Positions 48,801 to 60,632 of a stretch of DNA of 64,000 nucleotides are shown in pieces. How positions within the stretch are numbered: position 1 is the stretch's first letter; each line of letters opens with the position of its first letter. The position numbers were made by a program, and so were the translations under genes. The DNA is from Xylocopa sonorina (taxonomy: Eukaryota; Arthropoda; Insecta; Hymenoptera; Apidae). The notes under the pieces are model-generated. The model searched no databases and was not told the DNA's origin. It saw nothing but the letters and a program-made list of their open reading frames with translations. The stretch covers positions 4,960,001 to 5,024,000 of the forward strand of contig NC_135201.1 in the NCBI RefSeq assembly GCF_050948175.1. Direction: 5' to 3'.

Positions 48801-51800
48801 GGAGAACGCGTTCGCAGGCGGCAGTTTGTGCACCGCGATTACCGGTGCGTCCAACGACTTGGCTCGTCTCTGCGAGGTCGGTGACTGAGTCGCGCCCTGC
48901 CTCTGCAACGCGCCTATTCCGCTTCCCTCCGAGAAACCTAGACGAGCACGAGCGAAGAGGACCGGCGTTTGTCCCGGTTTGCGCAACACTACCGGCGATT
49001 GCGCGGTTAGATCTTGCGGAACGGAGCTCTTCTTCTCCGCAGCACGTTCCTCGATCGTTCTCGCATCCTTGATCTGTTCCTCGGTGTCCGTATCCGTTCT
49101 CGACTCGGTTCTCGCACGTAACACTTTAGACTCTTGCCCCTTGGGCAGCGCCTCCTTCGACGACGTGGGCGACCTCAATTCCGACGACGACTTCGCCTCC
49201 GATTTCGAGCCAGCCTTCGCCGTGATTGTTCTCTTCGGTGATATCTTCTCCGTGGAATCCTTTCTCTCCGCGTTGCTACCCAGACTCTTCGAAATGCCTA
49301 GCGACTTTGGCCTCGTCTTCTCCGTTTTCACGCTCGCTGCTAACTTGATCAAGTCGTCGTCAACCGAAGCAGACTTCGCCCGGGTACCCTTCGTCTCCTC
49401 CTTCTCCTCTTTCGACGTCGACGTCGAATACGCTTTCTCGGGTAAACGAGTGATAGACTTGGATCTACCCTTCTGAACGATGCTCACTTCCGGGGCCACG
49501 TCCGTTGAATCGATTATGATGATCTCTTGAGGCATCTCTCCTAGTTTCAACTTGGATTTGTCGATTTTCGAGCTAGGCGTAGGCGCTCTTGATTCCTTCG
49601 ACGCGGATTTCTTTAACGGCGGAGGCTTGTCACCTTCCAGCGACTTGGACTGTTTCTTAAAGTCCTTCTTCGTTTCCGGCTTCGCCTTCTTCGCCCTTTT
49701 AGGCGACACGTCCGGCACGAAGTGTTTGTTCTCGACCTCTGGTGAGAGTAACGTATCGATCGGCGCCTTCTCCTCCGCCAACGATAACGATTTCGAACGC
49801 AGCGGCTCGCCGTGCGGCCTCGACATGAAAGGAACGAATTCAGGAACTTTAAGGCTGTCCAGCTCTAACGCGGGCTTCACGGGCACTTCGTCCAAAGGCA
49901 GATCGGCGACTGGGTCCACGAAATCGTCGAAACCGGTATCGATGATCTTCGGTTTGGTGATTTTCGCTTCGGAGAACTTCATCTCGATCTTTTCCAAGAT
50001 GCGCTTCGTTTTCTCCGGGATGCTTGGCTTCTCCAGAGTCTTTGGTTTCTCAGGAACTTTGGGCTTCTCCGAAACTGCGCCAACGCTCGCAGTAACTCTC
50101 TGTTCCTTCTCCTTTTCCCCTTCTTGTTGCGATTCTTTCACTACCTGTTCTTGTTTCCGTTCTTGTTCTTCTTCCTCCTTCGCCTCTTCTTGCTTCTGCT
50201 TCCCATCTGGGATAACAATTTCATCCTCGAGCACCCTCTTGTCGACCTCTTCCACGGGTGGAGGTCCATCCGCCTCTTTCTCAGCGCCAGCCACGATCGG
50301 CACAGGAATTTCTGGTAACGGTATCTTCTCTATACTATCTTGCTTCTCCAGACTGTCGTCTGGCGTCTTCAGATTGTCCTTCTCTACCTCGGACTTAGCT
50401 TTGCGTTCGAGCTTCATCTTCATCTCCATGCCGACTACGTCGGCAAAATTCAAAGGCTTCGTCTTCGAGTCCAGCGACCTTTGCACGATCCCAAAGCCCT
50501 TCGACGGCTCAGACGGAGACCGTTTCTTCTGTATTACAGAGACGATCGTCACGTTCGGATCCGTGGGCGACACTTTGGGCGACCGTTTCTCGATCGGCGA
50601 GACGATGGTAACGTTCGGTTCAATCGGCGACAGTTTCGACGATTTCTTATCGATGCTCGACGATCTCACGCCCTTGTCGAACGACGCGGACTTGAGGGAC
50701 TGTTTGTCAGGCGACGGAGCCTTCGAGCCCGCCTTGGATGGACTTCTGTTCGTTGGGGAGAAACTGCAAACTACATTTTTCGCATCGGTCGGCGATAACT
50801 TCGACGTTGGGCTCAGGATGCTCTTTGGCTTGTCGGACGGGCTTGAGAGTATCGACTTCGGTCTTGTAGGAGTGATCGATGTGCTCTTCGGTTTGTCTGG
50901 CGACAGCTTAGTGCTGGATTTGTCTATCGAGGACAACTTGGACAGGTCGAAACAGGAAATGTCCGTGATCATCTTCAACGGTAACTTGGGCAAGTCTCTG
51001 GTGACGGTGGCTTTCTTCGATACCGTTTTACCGCTGTCGGACTCTGATTTCTCGTCGGAAGCTGTACCGTTCATCACGTGCCGTTTATATAGCGTGTACG
51101 GTATTTCGATGTTCGTCTTCTGCAATGCTGCGCTGTCCGACAACACGTCCTCGTCGCCGGAGTCTGCGGGCGTTAAATCTATGGACTTTTGGTGCATCAA
51201 GATGTGCCGTTTGCTGTTCGAGCCCAGCCTCTGTCGCGCCGGGTTCGGGTCACTCTTGGTACGTTCAACTGGCGTGTGCCCTGGTATCGTATCGTCGAAG
51301 CCCAACACCACGCCACCGACGATCTTCGGCTCGTACTCTGTAAACATAGCTTTTGGCTTGAAATTTTCCATCTCCATCGGTACACCAATCACCGTGTCCG
51401 TTCTCGACTCAACCGAGAGCCTCGCTTGACGTTCCCGCTCGCGCTTCTCCTCGTCTTTGCGCGCCTTCTCCAAGCTTCTCCAATCGTCCCTCTCGCGTGG
51501 CTTCTCCTCCGACTTGCCTCTCTCCGTTCGCCCCTTATTCTTCTTCGACTCCTTGTACTCGATCTTCTCCACGCTGCTCCTCCTCCAATTGTAAATTTCA
51601 GGTTCGATTCGCTCGAGACTGCCACCGGCTCTCGAATCGTACCGGTCCAAGTGTTTCCGTTCGCGCGACTCCAGTCGATCGACGTGCCTCCGCTCGCGCG
51701 AGTCCGACTTCTCGAAGCTTTTCCGATCGACGCTTCGCGTTTCCGTTTTCCTCTCGTACGCTTTATCCTTTGGAACACCGTTGCTGGTCTTTTCCAACGA

Positions 51801-54800
51801 TTTCAACCGTTCGATCGTCACGGGGTCGAAATCGAAGGTCGGCTTTTCCTGCGAATCCAACCTCTCGACGCTCTTGCCGCGGTGTTCCCGCGCCGCGGTT
51901 CGATCGAACGGACTTTTGTTTCCAGAATCGAATCGCTCCAACGTATGCCTCTGATTGTAGTCGATCGTGCTACTTCGACTACTCGGACTCCTCCTCTTCT
52001 CCTTCGAATCCAACCGCTCCACGCTTCTCTCTCGACGCACCTTCAGCTCGGAATATCGATGCCCGGTCCTCTCTTTCGGGCTTCGGTTCAGGTACTCCGT
52101 GCTACCGCGCAGCCCCTGCGAATCCAAACGATCGACGCTCTTCCCGCGTAGCTCGTAAGGATCGCCGTAACGAAACGATCTCTCCTTCGAGTCGAGCCGC
52201 TCGTAACTCCTCTCCCTTACGTCCAGCCTCTCGATGCTCCTTCGCAGCTCTCTGACGTCTATCCGGTCAACGCTACGTCGTCCATGTCCTTCCGACTTGC
52301 GATCCCGCGAGTCCAATCGCTCGATCGACCGACGTTCCCGCGAGTCGCTCTTCTCCATCTTTTTATTATACTCCCGCGAATAATCCCTCTCGACGCGTTT
52401 CCGTTCTTCCCGATCCACGCTTCTACGATCCTTATCTTGCAACTTGGCCAACGTTTTCTCGAGCTTCGCATCACTCTCGCGACTCGACTTCCTGTCCCTA
52501 ACAGCACCGCTAACAGCAGCAACAGCCTTGTGACCTCGTCCTAAGCTACCCGTTTCTACGTACGCGCGCGATATATGATCCTCCAGGCTAGCTATGCTAC
52601 GCGCTCTAACCGTCCTACCTCTTTGATCAACGATCGTCTTACCAGTCGAATCTACCGGACTCAAATCGTCGTCTATACGAGACTTCGGACGCATGATACC
52701 CTCGTCCCGTAAAATCTCCGAGTCTACGTGTGTGATCTTATACTTGGGTTTGAAGTTTTTCAGCTCGTTAAGCACGGACATTTTCTGTTTCTGGACTTGT
52801 AACACGACCGGATCTTTTCTCGCGGAGTCCTGATGCGGAAGCGAAAGTTTACTCTGTTGTTGTTGCTGCTGCTGCTGTTGTTGTGGTTGTTGTTGCGGCT
52901 GTTGTTCTATAGAATTAGCGTGTCGCGTCTCGAATTTTCGTTCGATCTGTGTGCTGGACCGTTGTATGCGAGATTCGACGGTGATATAATCACCGTCCGG
53001 TTTCGCGGGCACGGCTGAGTACCGATCTATGGACTTCGTCCTGGCGTTCTTGAGGTCCGCGAGCACGGATTTGAATTGCTGTTTGTCCGTGGACTTGATC
53101 GAGCGGTGCTTGACGAAGGAATCGGTCTCGGAGTCCATTTGGAACATCTCGTGCTCGATCCCTTCGTCGCTACGATCCGTCATCGGCTCGTTCTCGTCGT
53201 CATCGTCGTCACGCGGGCTCGAATACGATTCCGGATACTCAAATTCGTGCTCGCGTTCCAACAACTCGTAGGAATCGTGGGAGAGATCGTCGTGCGACAG
53301 ATCTCCCGCCGGGCCGGACTCCTCGTGGCCAGATTCAGTGGATAGCGACGATGTCCCCGGATAGGAACTGCTATAGACGCGCTCCGGCACCGAGTCATGA
53401 TCTAGGGAGGGCAGTTTCGAGCTAGCAGCGCTATACGATCGATTGCTCTCGTCGTATCGCGTTACGGGATTGTCTAGCTCGCCCTGGGATGGTAAACGGA
53501 ACGCGTCCAAATTAGGATCACCGGACGGCTGTTTATCGTCCTTCGATCGCGCTTTCCCTGAATCCTCGAAGCTCGAAGCGTACAATTCGCGGCAACTGGC
53601 CGATCGTTGCCAGGGATGTCTGGGCATAGGTCGCGGTGGTGGGAATTCAGGAGGACTGCTGTTAGAGGGGCTGATACGACCTGTTGATGAAATCCGCTGC
53701 TGGCTGGCAACAAGCATCGGCCGCGGTGCTGGGACCTGGCTGGGTGTGGCCGGGGAATGGACGTCGATGGAGGTAAGTGTCCGAAACGACGTAGCTATGT
53801 CTTCGCGACGGTGAATCGTCCCTCCCATCGAGACACTCGTCACAGTCGTCGGAGAATCCAGTGTCATCGAGCCGCATGATAGAGACAGAGCTGGGGTTTC
53901 CAGTGCTGAAATTCATTCTTTTGTTAACTATCAATTTTTTCTTTTACTCGCTCTCCTCGCCTATTCTCGCTCGCAAATCTCTACTTTCACTCTCTCCCCT
54001 CGTTTTTTTCTTTTCTTTTTCTTATTTTACGATCTGCCCCACTGTTCTCTCTTTCATCCCCACCGTTGTCACCGTCCCTCTTCCCCGGTAATAATTCTTA
54101 TGGTTTTCTTTCTTCTCGTTTCCTTCGATTCGATCGTCACGGCTCGAAAGATCTTGAAACCTCTCGACATTAAATCGATCGCTGCAAGATCTTTCTCTCC
54201 CGTCGTATCTGTAACGCTGACGTTGCGTTTTCCGGTGCGGCAGCGTTTTTCAGACACATAGTTCTTTCTTTCGCTCTCTTTCCGACGATATACGAACAAA
54301 CAGGCCGATAAACTTCAGACATTCGTTCATAAAAAACGTTCTATATTGGCAATACGCTAACTCTACTACTCTCTACTCTTACGATACTTTTATGTACGAT
54401 ACTCCGAAATGAAAAGTAACGCTAGAGAACGAACGTAACCATGAATGAGAGCAAAATAATCGGTACAACGAAAGAGGGGAGAAGAAATAGACATAGATAA
54501 AGAAAAACTGATCGAAATGAAAAAAGAACGCAAATACAAAAAAAAAGAAAAAAGAAAAGAAAAAAAAGAAAAGAACGCAATAGAGGCAAAGAGCGGGGGT
54601 ATGAAAAAGAAAGCGTTTCTCGTGGAGGTTGGTGTCGGTCATGGTACATACCAGGATCGCCGAGGGGCAGGAGGGGGTGGGCAGAGATGCTGGAGCTGCC
54701 CATAAGGGAGCTGCTTGGAGTGGCCCCACGATAGCCTCCCCCCTCCAAGCCCTGCAATGCCCTACCACCGCTAGTCTGCCGGAACGAATTGGACCTGCGA

Positions 54801-57800
54801 GCAAGAGAGAGTCAAGTTCAGCATCAGACTTAGCCTACCAAATGCCAAGCCTGCTCAGAACTAACTTATGTCTTTTACATCCTCTTCCGCTTCGCTACCA
54901 TCTTTCGTAAGATGGTAGTTTTCTTTTCGCTAACTTATTTGATGAACCGTTATCGTTTCAAGGGTTTTTCTTTCTCTTTCCCAATCTCTCTCTCTCTCTC
55001 TCTTTCTCTCTCTATCATTCATTAAATTTCACATTTCGCAAATAACATTGCTCCCGATTCACGACGCTAGCTACCATTAAACAGCGACTAGTATCACGAT
55101 CAAATAATCAATTATGCCCTCAAAACGATAATAGAGTACGTTACATGTTCAATGGACAGAGTACACGTCAAAGTGATAATAATATGTTAGCAGGCAATCG
55201 TACGAGAATTAATGTGTCATTTAGAACTCGTTAGAAGACCCCCCTCGTTATCCCCTAAATATATTTTCTCGTTTCCTCTCTACGTATCTGGTGCTTACAG
55301 TTTTCCAACCAATTTAAAATTTAATGACCGTGATAAACTAATTATACTCTCGCACGGACAATGTATCATCTAGCGAATTTTCGATCATCAAAACAGCTCG
55401 CTAAGTTATCTTCGCATGCTCGTATCTCGCACACGCGGTTATTTTTTCGATAGAAATGTGCACGCAAACGTTAATGAATCTATCGGTGAGTCACAATGCT
55501 ATTCCCGCTCTAATAGCGCATTAGAAGTGACGTTAGTTCCGATTTAAAATTGACGCCGCGTGATCAAGTATCGTGTACACGCCTGGTAACAACGTATGTA
55601 CAAGGATGAAATTATTGGAAAGAAAGTAATCTATTTCTCTATATTATAGAGTAGGCTACTGCTATGGATGAATATCTGATTGGTAACAAAATTCAGTCGG
55701 GGACAGTGAAGTATGATAACTTTGCGGTGTATGTCATTAGGTGTTACAACGACGAGAATTAGTGACCATACTATCAAAAAGAGGGTTACATTGATCATTC
55801 GGGTTATCGTGCCTGATGGTGAGCCTGACTCCCCGCCACCCCTGTCCGAACAGGCAACACTGACACACGGATGACAAAACGAACAGAGTAAAATGTTTCA
55901 TTCTACATGATAAATACCAATTAATGTCCCGGCAAAAGCAAGACCGTGCCACCTCCCGTCTTACCCACGCAAAGATCAGTGCGCTCGTTAATTAAAATAT
56001 ATCTCAACGGTGTAAAACCAGCATTAAAGGGGGACAGTACATAACGGTACGCATGCACTATCTACACATTACTGGTATATCCAAGAGTTCGTTCAATCAT
56101 TAAACGACAATATTTCATCGCTTCTAATTGAACTTACCTTTGAAACGTCTGCCTCTTTACGTAATTATCCCGTACGAATTCCACGATTTGCTTCTGAGTC
56201 TTTCCGCTGTACCTAATAGATGAACCATAACATTGGAGAATGTCATTAAGTAGCTTTAAAAGCGTTACTGTTACAGCGTATACATACATGTCGTGCAACG
56301 TGAGACGTTTTTACTGCGAACTAACTTACCTAAATGACGAGCCACGACTAAGAACTCGGGTTTTCTGCCGTACCACGCGTTTCACCACCGAGCAACGGAA
56401 AAATCCATGATTCTCCACGCATTTCTTCCAGAAATTTTTACATTCGTTACGTCCTTCGAAAAAGAATTCCACGGTATCTTTGTAATAACCCTGCAATCAT
56501 CGTGCGAAGCAATCAATTATAAAACGCAATTCTTCAAATTTATTATAACTTTCCGATAACATTCGTGTATATACTTACGTAACCTTCTGGATGGAGTTTG
56601 ATTAAAAATCGTTTCCTTTTGAAGCTGATCTTCCTAATCTTTGCCCAACTGAATGTATTAATCTTGGTGAAATTTTGAAAGACTACTATTCCCATATGCG
56701 CCACTGCCAAATTTAACGGTACAGCCTCGTGATCCTTCGGTAAGAAATGAAACATAACGATGATTCTGTACCAACCCTGTGAAATTAAATCTATGTCGTT
56801 TGCACTCACTTTCGCCGGATGCATTTTCATCCCGTACAATTCACAACGGCGTGCTGTTTCTAGCAAATTCAAATCCGCTTCTGCCGGTGACTGACCTCTG
56901 TTTAAAAAACGCATTATCCTCGTACAATCATTTTAACTTGAACAAAATTTATTTCGAACAAAATTAATCGATAAACATCTTACGCGTGTTTCTTATGATT
57001 CTCCATAATGCGACGCTCTAGTTCCTGATCCTGGTGAGGCACAAATTTGTATGTTGACAAATACGTATGATCCGGATAATCTTCTATCACATAATCTCCA
57101 CACTCGGCTAAAATAATTAACCATTTGCCGCAAAAAGTTCTAAAACCTTTTGTTTCTAGTAGTTAATCGTACGAATGACTAAATTGTTATTACCCTGAAC
57201 TATGTAGCTGGCCATCAAGGCTGCAGTGTTATCATTGCATTGTAGTAAACCTTGAGCTAGATCTCGTTTAATTTGAAGGCAAAATAAATATCTTGTGAAC
57301 TCTTCTTCCAATTGTGCTGGATCAGGAGTATAAAACTTAACACAGAATCTCAATAGAGGATCTATTAATGATAATCCAACTTGTCTACAAACTGGTTTCT
57401 CTAAATCCAACCAATACTGTAATTGAATATTATTAGTAAATATCAGAATTGCGCGCATGCACTATTTTTTTATCCATATAGATCGGTTCCTTACTTTCGT
57501 TCCATTAGGTTCCTGATACTCCAGGCCAAAATAATCAGCCTCCAAGAGATGCAGCTGTTTGCAAACTTGATCAAACAATACTCTGCCCAAGGCTTTTGCC
57601 TAAAATCAGAATGCACTCTGAATAATACTAGTCTAACTATATTGTTGCAAATAATTTCTAATATTTAATCATGTTTGGGCACAGTTATTGCAAAGTAAAT
57701 TGCTCTCTAAGATAAATGAATACACATTTTAGATGCCACATATAAGTTTTATGAATAATCAATACATCAATACATCTACTTCATGCAATATAGTACCACC

Positions 57801-58395
57801 AATTATGTGCTCCAGTTGTTCATTTAAGAGTATCATATGCGTAGACAAGATACAGTAAACACTTTAGACAGCATACAATAATGTGGTATTGCAAAATAAA
57901 CATGTTAAAAGATGACAATTTATATATGTTTAAAGGTAAAGTTTCTTCTTCTCATTTCTTCTTAGAAATTAGTTTCATGTTTATTTATATTCGTTACATA
58001 TGTTATTGCAGAAATATAGTCGAGTACATTCCGTTTTAAAATTAATTCTATTAACACAGCTTGGATTGATAAATAAAAACTGCAGTTATAAATTTATAAG
58101 AGTTTATCATTTTATATCCAATTTTTAATCCTATTACTCTGAACTTCCAGGACTAATTCACATCGATAAATGATAGACATTCTCCACATAAAGCAGTTAG
58201 AAAAATTACCTGTACTTGAAACATTGTAATCGTATCATCCAACATCTGTACACGAACAGCAAGCATTTTTCCAGCCTTTCTAGGTGTCGCGGGAGGAGTC
58301 CTACTACCTCCATCGACACCTGCCGGAGTCGAATGACTATGAGGCATCTTGGATCCTCCGCTGCCCTTCATGCTTATACTTTCTATGTCGTTCAT
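29095..58395 (-). CDS. Cdep: FARP/Cdep: FERM, DH and two PH domain Rho guanine nucleotide exchange factor
   Basis: Nineteen exons join in phase to 981 residues. FERM side: 58395-58210, 57599-57495, 57416-57194, 57107-56984, 56897-56810, 56734-56579, 56490-56330, 56212-56138, 54794-54652. GEF side: 32522-32323, 32238-32149, 31851-31476, 31167-31058, 30978-30838, 30596-30442, 30146-30025, 29958-29804, 29495-29236, 29170-29095. FERM spans about residues 44-345, followed by the FERM-adjacent region (SRGSSFRYSGKTQKQ). DH lies near 495-690 (AYYIAKELLMTERTY, LLKPLQRLLHY), PH1 near 700-815, PH2 near 870-960 (SGFLLRKFKN, GWQKLWVVFTNFC, HVYFFRAES). Order, length and motifs match vertebrate FARP1/2 and fly Cdep. 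Known role of the family: membrane-bound activators of Rac/Rho in axon, dendrite and synapse growth. This form needs the giant exon at 45087-53905 to be skipped; exon 54652 (phase 1) joins the exon ending at 32522 cleanly. One intron uses a GC donor. Confidence 0.93.
30979..31057 (-). other. GC-AG intron between the DH and PH1 exons of FARP/Cdep
   Basis: The donor is GCG|GCAAGT and the acceptor GCGTAG|AAG. No GT donor here gives the correct frame, while the GC site does, and the joined product (SIINQA then KNLVQLCEMQRDI) has the same length as the human protein between conserved DH and PH1 positions. GC-AG introns typically have this AG|GCAAGT-like donor. Confidence 0.75.
38807..38828. repeat. 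(CT)n microsatellite
   Basis: Uninterrupted CT dinucleotide run in the large FARP/Cdep intron. Confidence 0.9.
39425..39471. repeat. (TA)n microsatellite
   Basis: About 47 bases of perfect TA repeat, followed by further TA-rich sequence to about 39500. A similar but imperfect TA-rich tract is at 37220-37310. Confidence 0.95.
39776..39806. repeat. (TC)n microsatellite
   Basis: Run of TC dinucleotides with one interruption. Confidence 0.9.
45087..53905 (-). CDS. Cdep: Giant alternative exon of FARP/Cdep (about 2,938 codons, disordered tail)
   Basis: An open frame of 8.8 kb begins at a good acceptor (GAATTTCAG) and enters in phase 1, exactly the phase left by exon 54794-54652. Joined to the FERM exons it gives 3,359 residues and ends at its own stop (45087-45089), so this form would have FERM but no DH or PH. 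The sequence is charged and Ser/Pro/Glu-rich with no globular domain I recognise. Features along it: polyglutamine (52855-52906), degenerate SVERLDSRE repeats (about 52360-51550), Ser-Pro repeats around SPTDPNVTIV (about 50900-50500), long Glu-rich segments, a PPPPPLPPPP motif (near 46200-46230) and a basic cluster RRRRREHLKRRHR near the end. Alternatives: a separate gene starting at the Met at 53867, or a cassette exon using an unseen phase-1 donor. Codon use is normal for the neighbourhood and the frame is uninterrupted, so it is surely coding; the splicing is inferred. Confidence 0.85.
51550..52360 (-). repeat. Degenerate SVERLDSRE protein repeats in the giant exon
   Basis: About fifteen units of the type [RK]S[VI][ED]R[LI][DE]S[RKQ][ED] occur at irregular spacing of 10-25 residues. 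DNA identity between units is low, so the array is old and maintained at protein level. The alternating charges could form single helices or contact a basic or acidic partner; function unknown. Confidence 0.85.
52855..52906 (-). repeat. Polyglutamine tract
   Basis: CAA/CAG-rich tract coding QQPQQQPQQQQQQQQQQ in the N-terminal third of the giant exon. Mixed CAA and CAG codons. Confidence 0.9.
54795..56137 (-). other. Intron of FARP/Cdep between exons 8 and 9
   Basis: Mostly AT-rich with a CT-rich tract at 54984-55013. A GC-rich island at 55785-55870 has an acceptor-like sequence and an open reading segment (GGGESGSPSGTITRMIN), which could be a rarely used exon, though its exit phase does not fit the next exon. 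Confidence 0.5.
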
Positions 58396-60632
58396 TTTTA
58401 GTCGTCTACTGAAGACTGTAGACCGACTATCGGTGTCGTGTGTTTCCTTATGGAAAATTTAATTAACGCACGCTTACATTACATTGTCATCTGTAACAAA
58501 ACGTTAAATACACTCGCGCTGATAAAAGGAATTAAAAACTGATCTTTTTATGTTATATACTCTGGGTCGCCAGTTTAACAACATGCGATATAAAGGTTAG
58601 ACAGAAAGCATTTGCACACAAACAATATACGAATTTCTGCACTTATTCTGCTGGCCTAGCTGAAATGTATCTATTTACATACATATATCTGGCGAAAACA
58701 CACGGACACATACGCGCGCTCACGCTTGCACGCACACTCGTAAATATTACATTTAATTTCATCGAATTCCCAAAAGAATAAACAAAATTTTACCAGCGAC
58801 AATTAAGACATGAAAAATGTATCCGCGAATATTGAAAGCGAATAATTAAAAAATACATAAGACGTAATTGTTGAAGCTGTGTTTCGTGTTGTATAATTAA
58901 AACAAAAAAAAAATAAAAAAAAAAAAAGACAATTACGTACGTTTGTTTACATCATTCATAACGATATTACGTGCAAAGTGTTACTTATCGTTCGACGATC
59001 CACTTCTGGAGTATCGTAACGAGAAGGCTTGGCGATGTTACGTCAAGACTGATTGTACCGATTACACTACTAACCGAACAATGCTAATGGAATGCATTAA
59101 GAGATTGGCTGCAGCCGAAAGGGTTGATACTGTTCATTTGTCGATCAATGAATAAACTTGAAATTCAACTGAACATTGATATCGGCAACTATCGTTTAGC
59201 CGATAGTAATTACGCAATTAAATTCCCAATAGAGGACAGCGAGTTTCAGTTGCGAAGATCGAATGAACCGACGAATCGTCTTAAAGGGAAGATCAAAGAA
59301 ATTTAAGGGCCGTGGTGAAGGCATATCTTAAGTACGAGAGAGACAGCCAAGATCGAATAGAAAAAGGCGGGGCCTGGGGTCGTTTACGGGGTCAAAATGA
59401 ATTCAAGTTAATTAGGAAATAATAGAAAATGTTCCACTAATTGTCGTACGTGTAACATCTGCCGGCTTAATAAGTACCCAGTGGCAGCACGCCCCAACAT
59501 ACATAAACGCAAAGTTCATTGATCACTAAACAGTCATATACCGGCACTCCCGTCGTGGATTCGTCTTCGCGATACTCGTCGTGTTAACGAGTCGTTTACC
59601 CCGCTACTACTACCTCGAGCTGAGATATCACGAGCGATTCCTAGATAACTCCGAGCAACGATCGAGGAAGTCGCCGAATTGAACCACATCACACACCTAT
59701 GGAGCGTAAGTACGTCTCCGCCTTGGCATAAATTATACGAAACGTCAGTGGTTCTCAGCATGCGACAAGCAGTGGGATTATTCATTGATAAACCAACACA
59801 TACGGGTAACGCGTATCAACGCAACGGTCCGTATTCACGAAAAGAGGAGGCTCGATTTTTCGAAATATACCTTCGACGACTCGTGTCCGATAGGCAACTA
59901 ACTACTACTCGGGTTGCTCGCGTAGCGCGCGATGCACTCCAAGGGCGGAGCCACACGAAAAGATACGAACAGCGACATCCACGAGAAAATTCGAGAACTT
60001 AAATCGCTCGAAAAAAATGCTTCCCTGGTTTTTACTAGGATACTTTAGCAATTGAATAGAGAAAACAATTAGAATCCTCCCTCGACTCGATACGTTTCTT
60101 CGTATTTACCTTCCCCTTATTCGTATCTACGATAGATAGGATGTACTCTGAAAGGGAAAGTGAAGCTGTGCCCTGCTTTTGCGCACAGTTGGATCTTCTT
60201 GTTCCGAACGCTTCGTAAGATGGCGCTCGGTACGTAAACTGTCATGAGAACTGTCAATTCTCATGTCCACATACAGTTCTGAACCGCAAATGTCAAATAA
60301 ACAAAAGTAAACATTAACGTTTTTCCTACTTTTGTTTCAGCTGACTAGTGAGTATCGTATTGACATCGTTTTTATGTAATACTACTTTGCGATCTAACTC
60401 TGGAAGAGCAATTCTAATAATAGTTTCTAATAATCTTTTTGTCAAATATAAAATGCTTCAAAATGATCACTAATCGTACATTCGTGTATCGATTGTAATT
60501 AAACGATCTTGAAATTAATATGAAAATTAAATTCTTTGTTTATTCATAGTTTTGCGCAATATTTATGTTTCAGGATATAAGAACGATCCTTTACATGTAA
60601 TTTGTATATACTTGCACAAGCTTTGAACAACA
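58396..60632. other. Divergent intergenic region between FARP/Cdep and the transporter gene
   Basis: Contains the 5' regions of both genes, with an A-rich run at 58903-58928. Open frames at 58943-59155 and 59679-60002 lack domains and codon support. A pyrimidine-rich acceptor-like sequence near 60330-60342 may end a non-coding 5' exon boundary of the transporter gene. Confidence 0.45.

Noticed and set aside
49552..51429. Plus-strand 625-codon frame opposite the giant FARP exon
   Set aside because: Lies fully inside the 2,938-codon sense frame and reads as Ser/Phe-rich antisense sequence; no independent evidence.
59679..60002. Plus-strand 107-codon frame upstream of the transporter
   Set aside because: No domain, and the frame does not join the transporter start.
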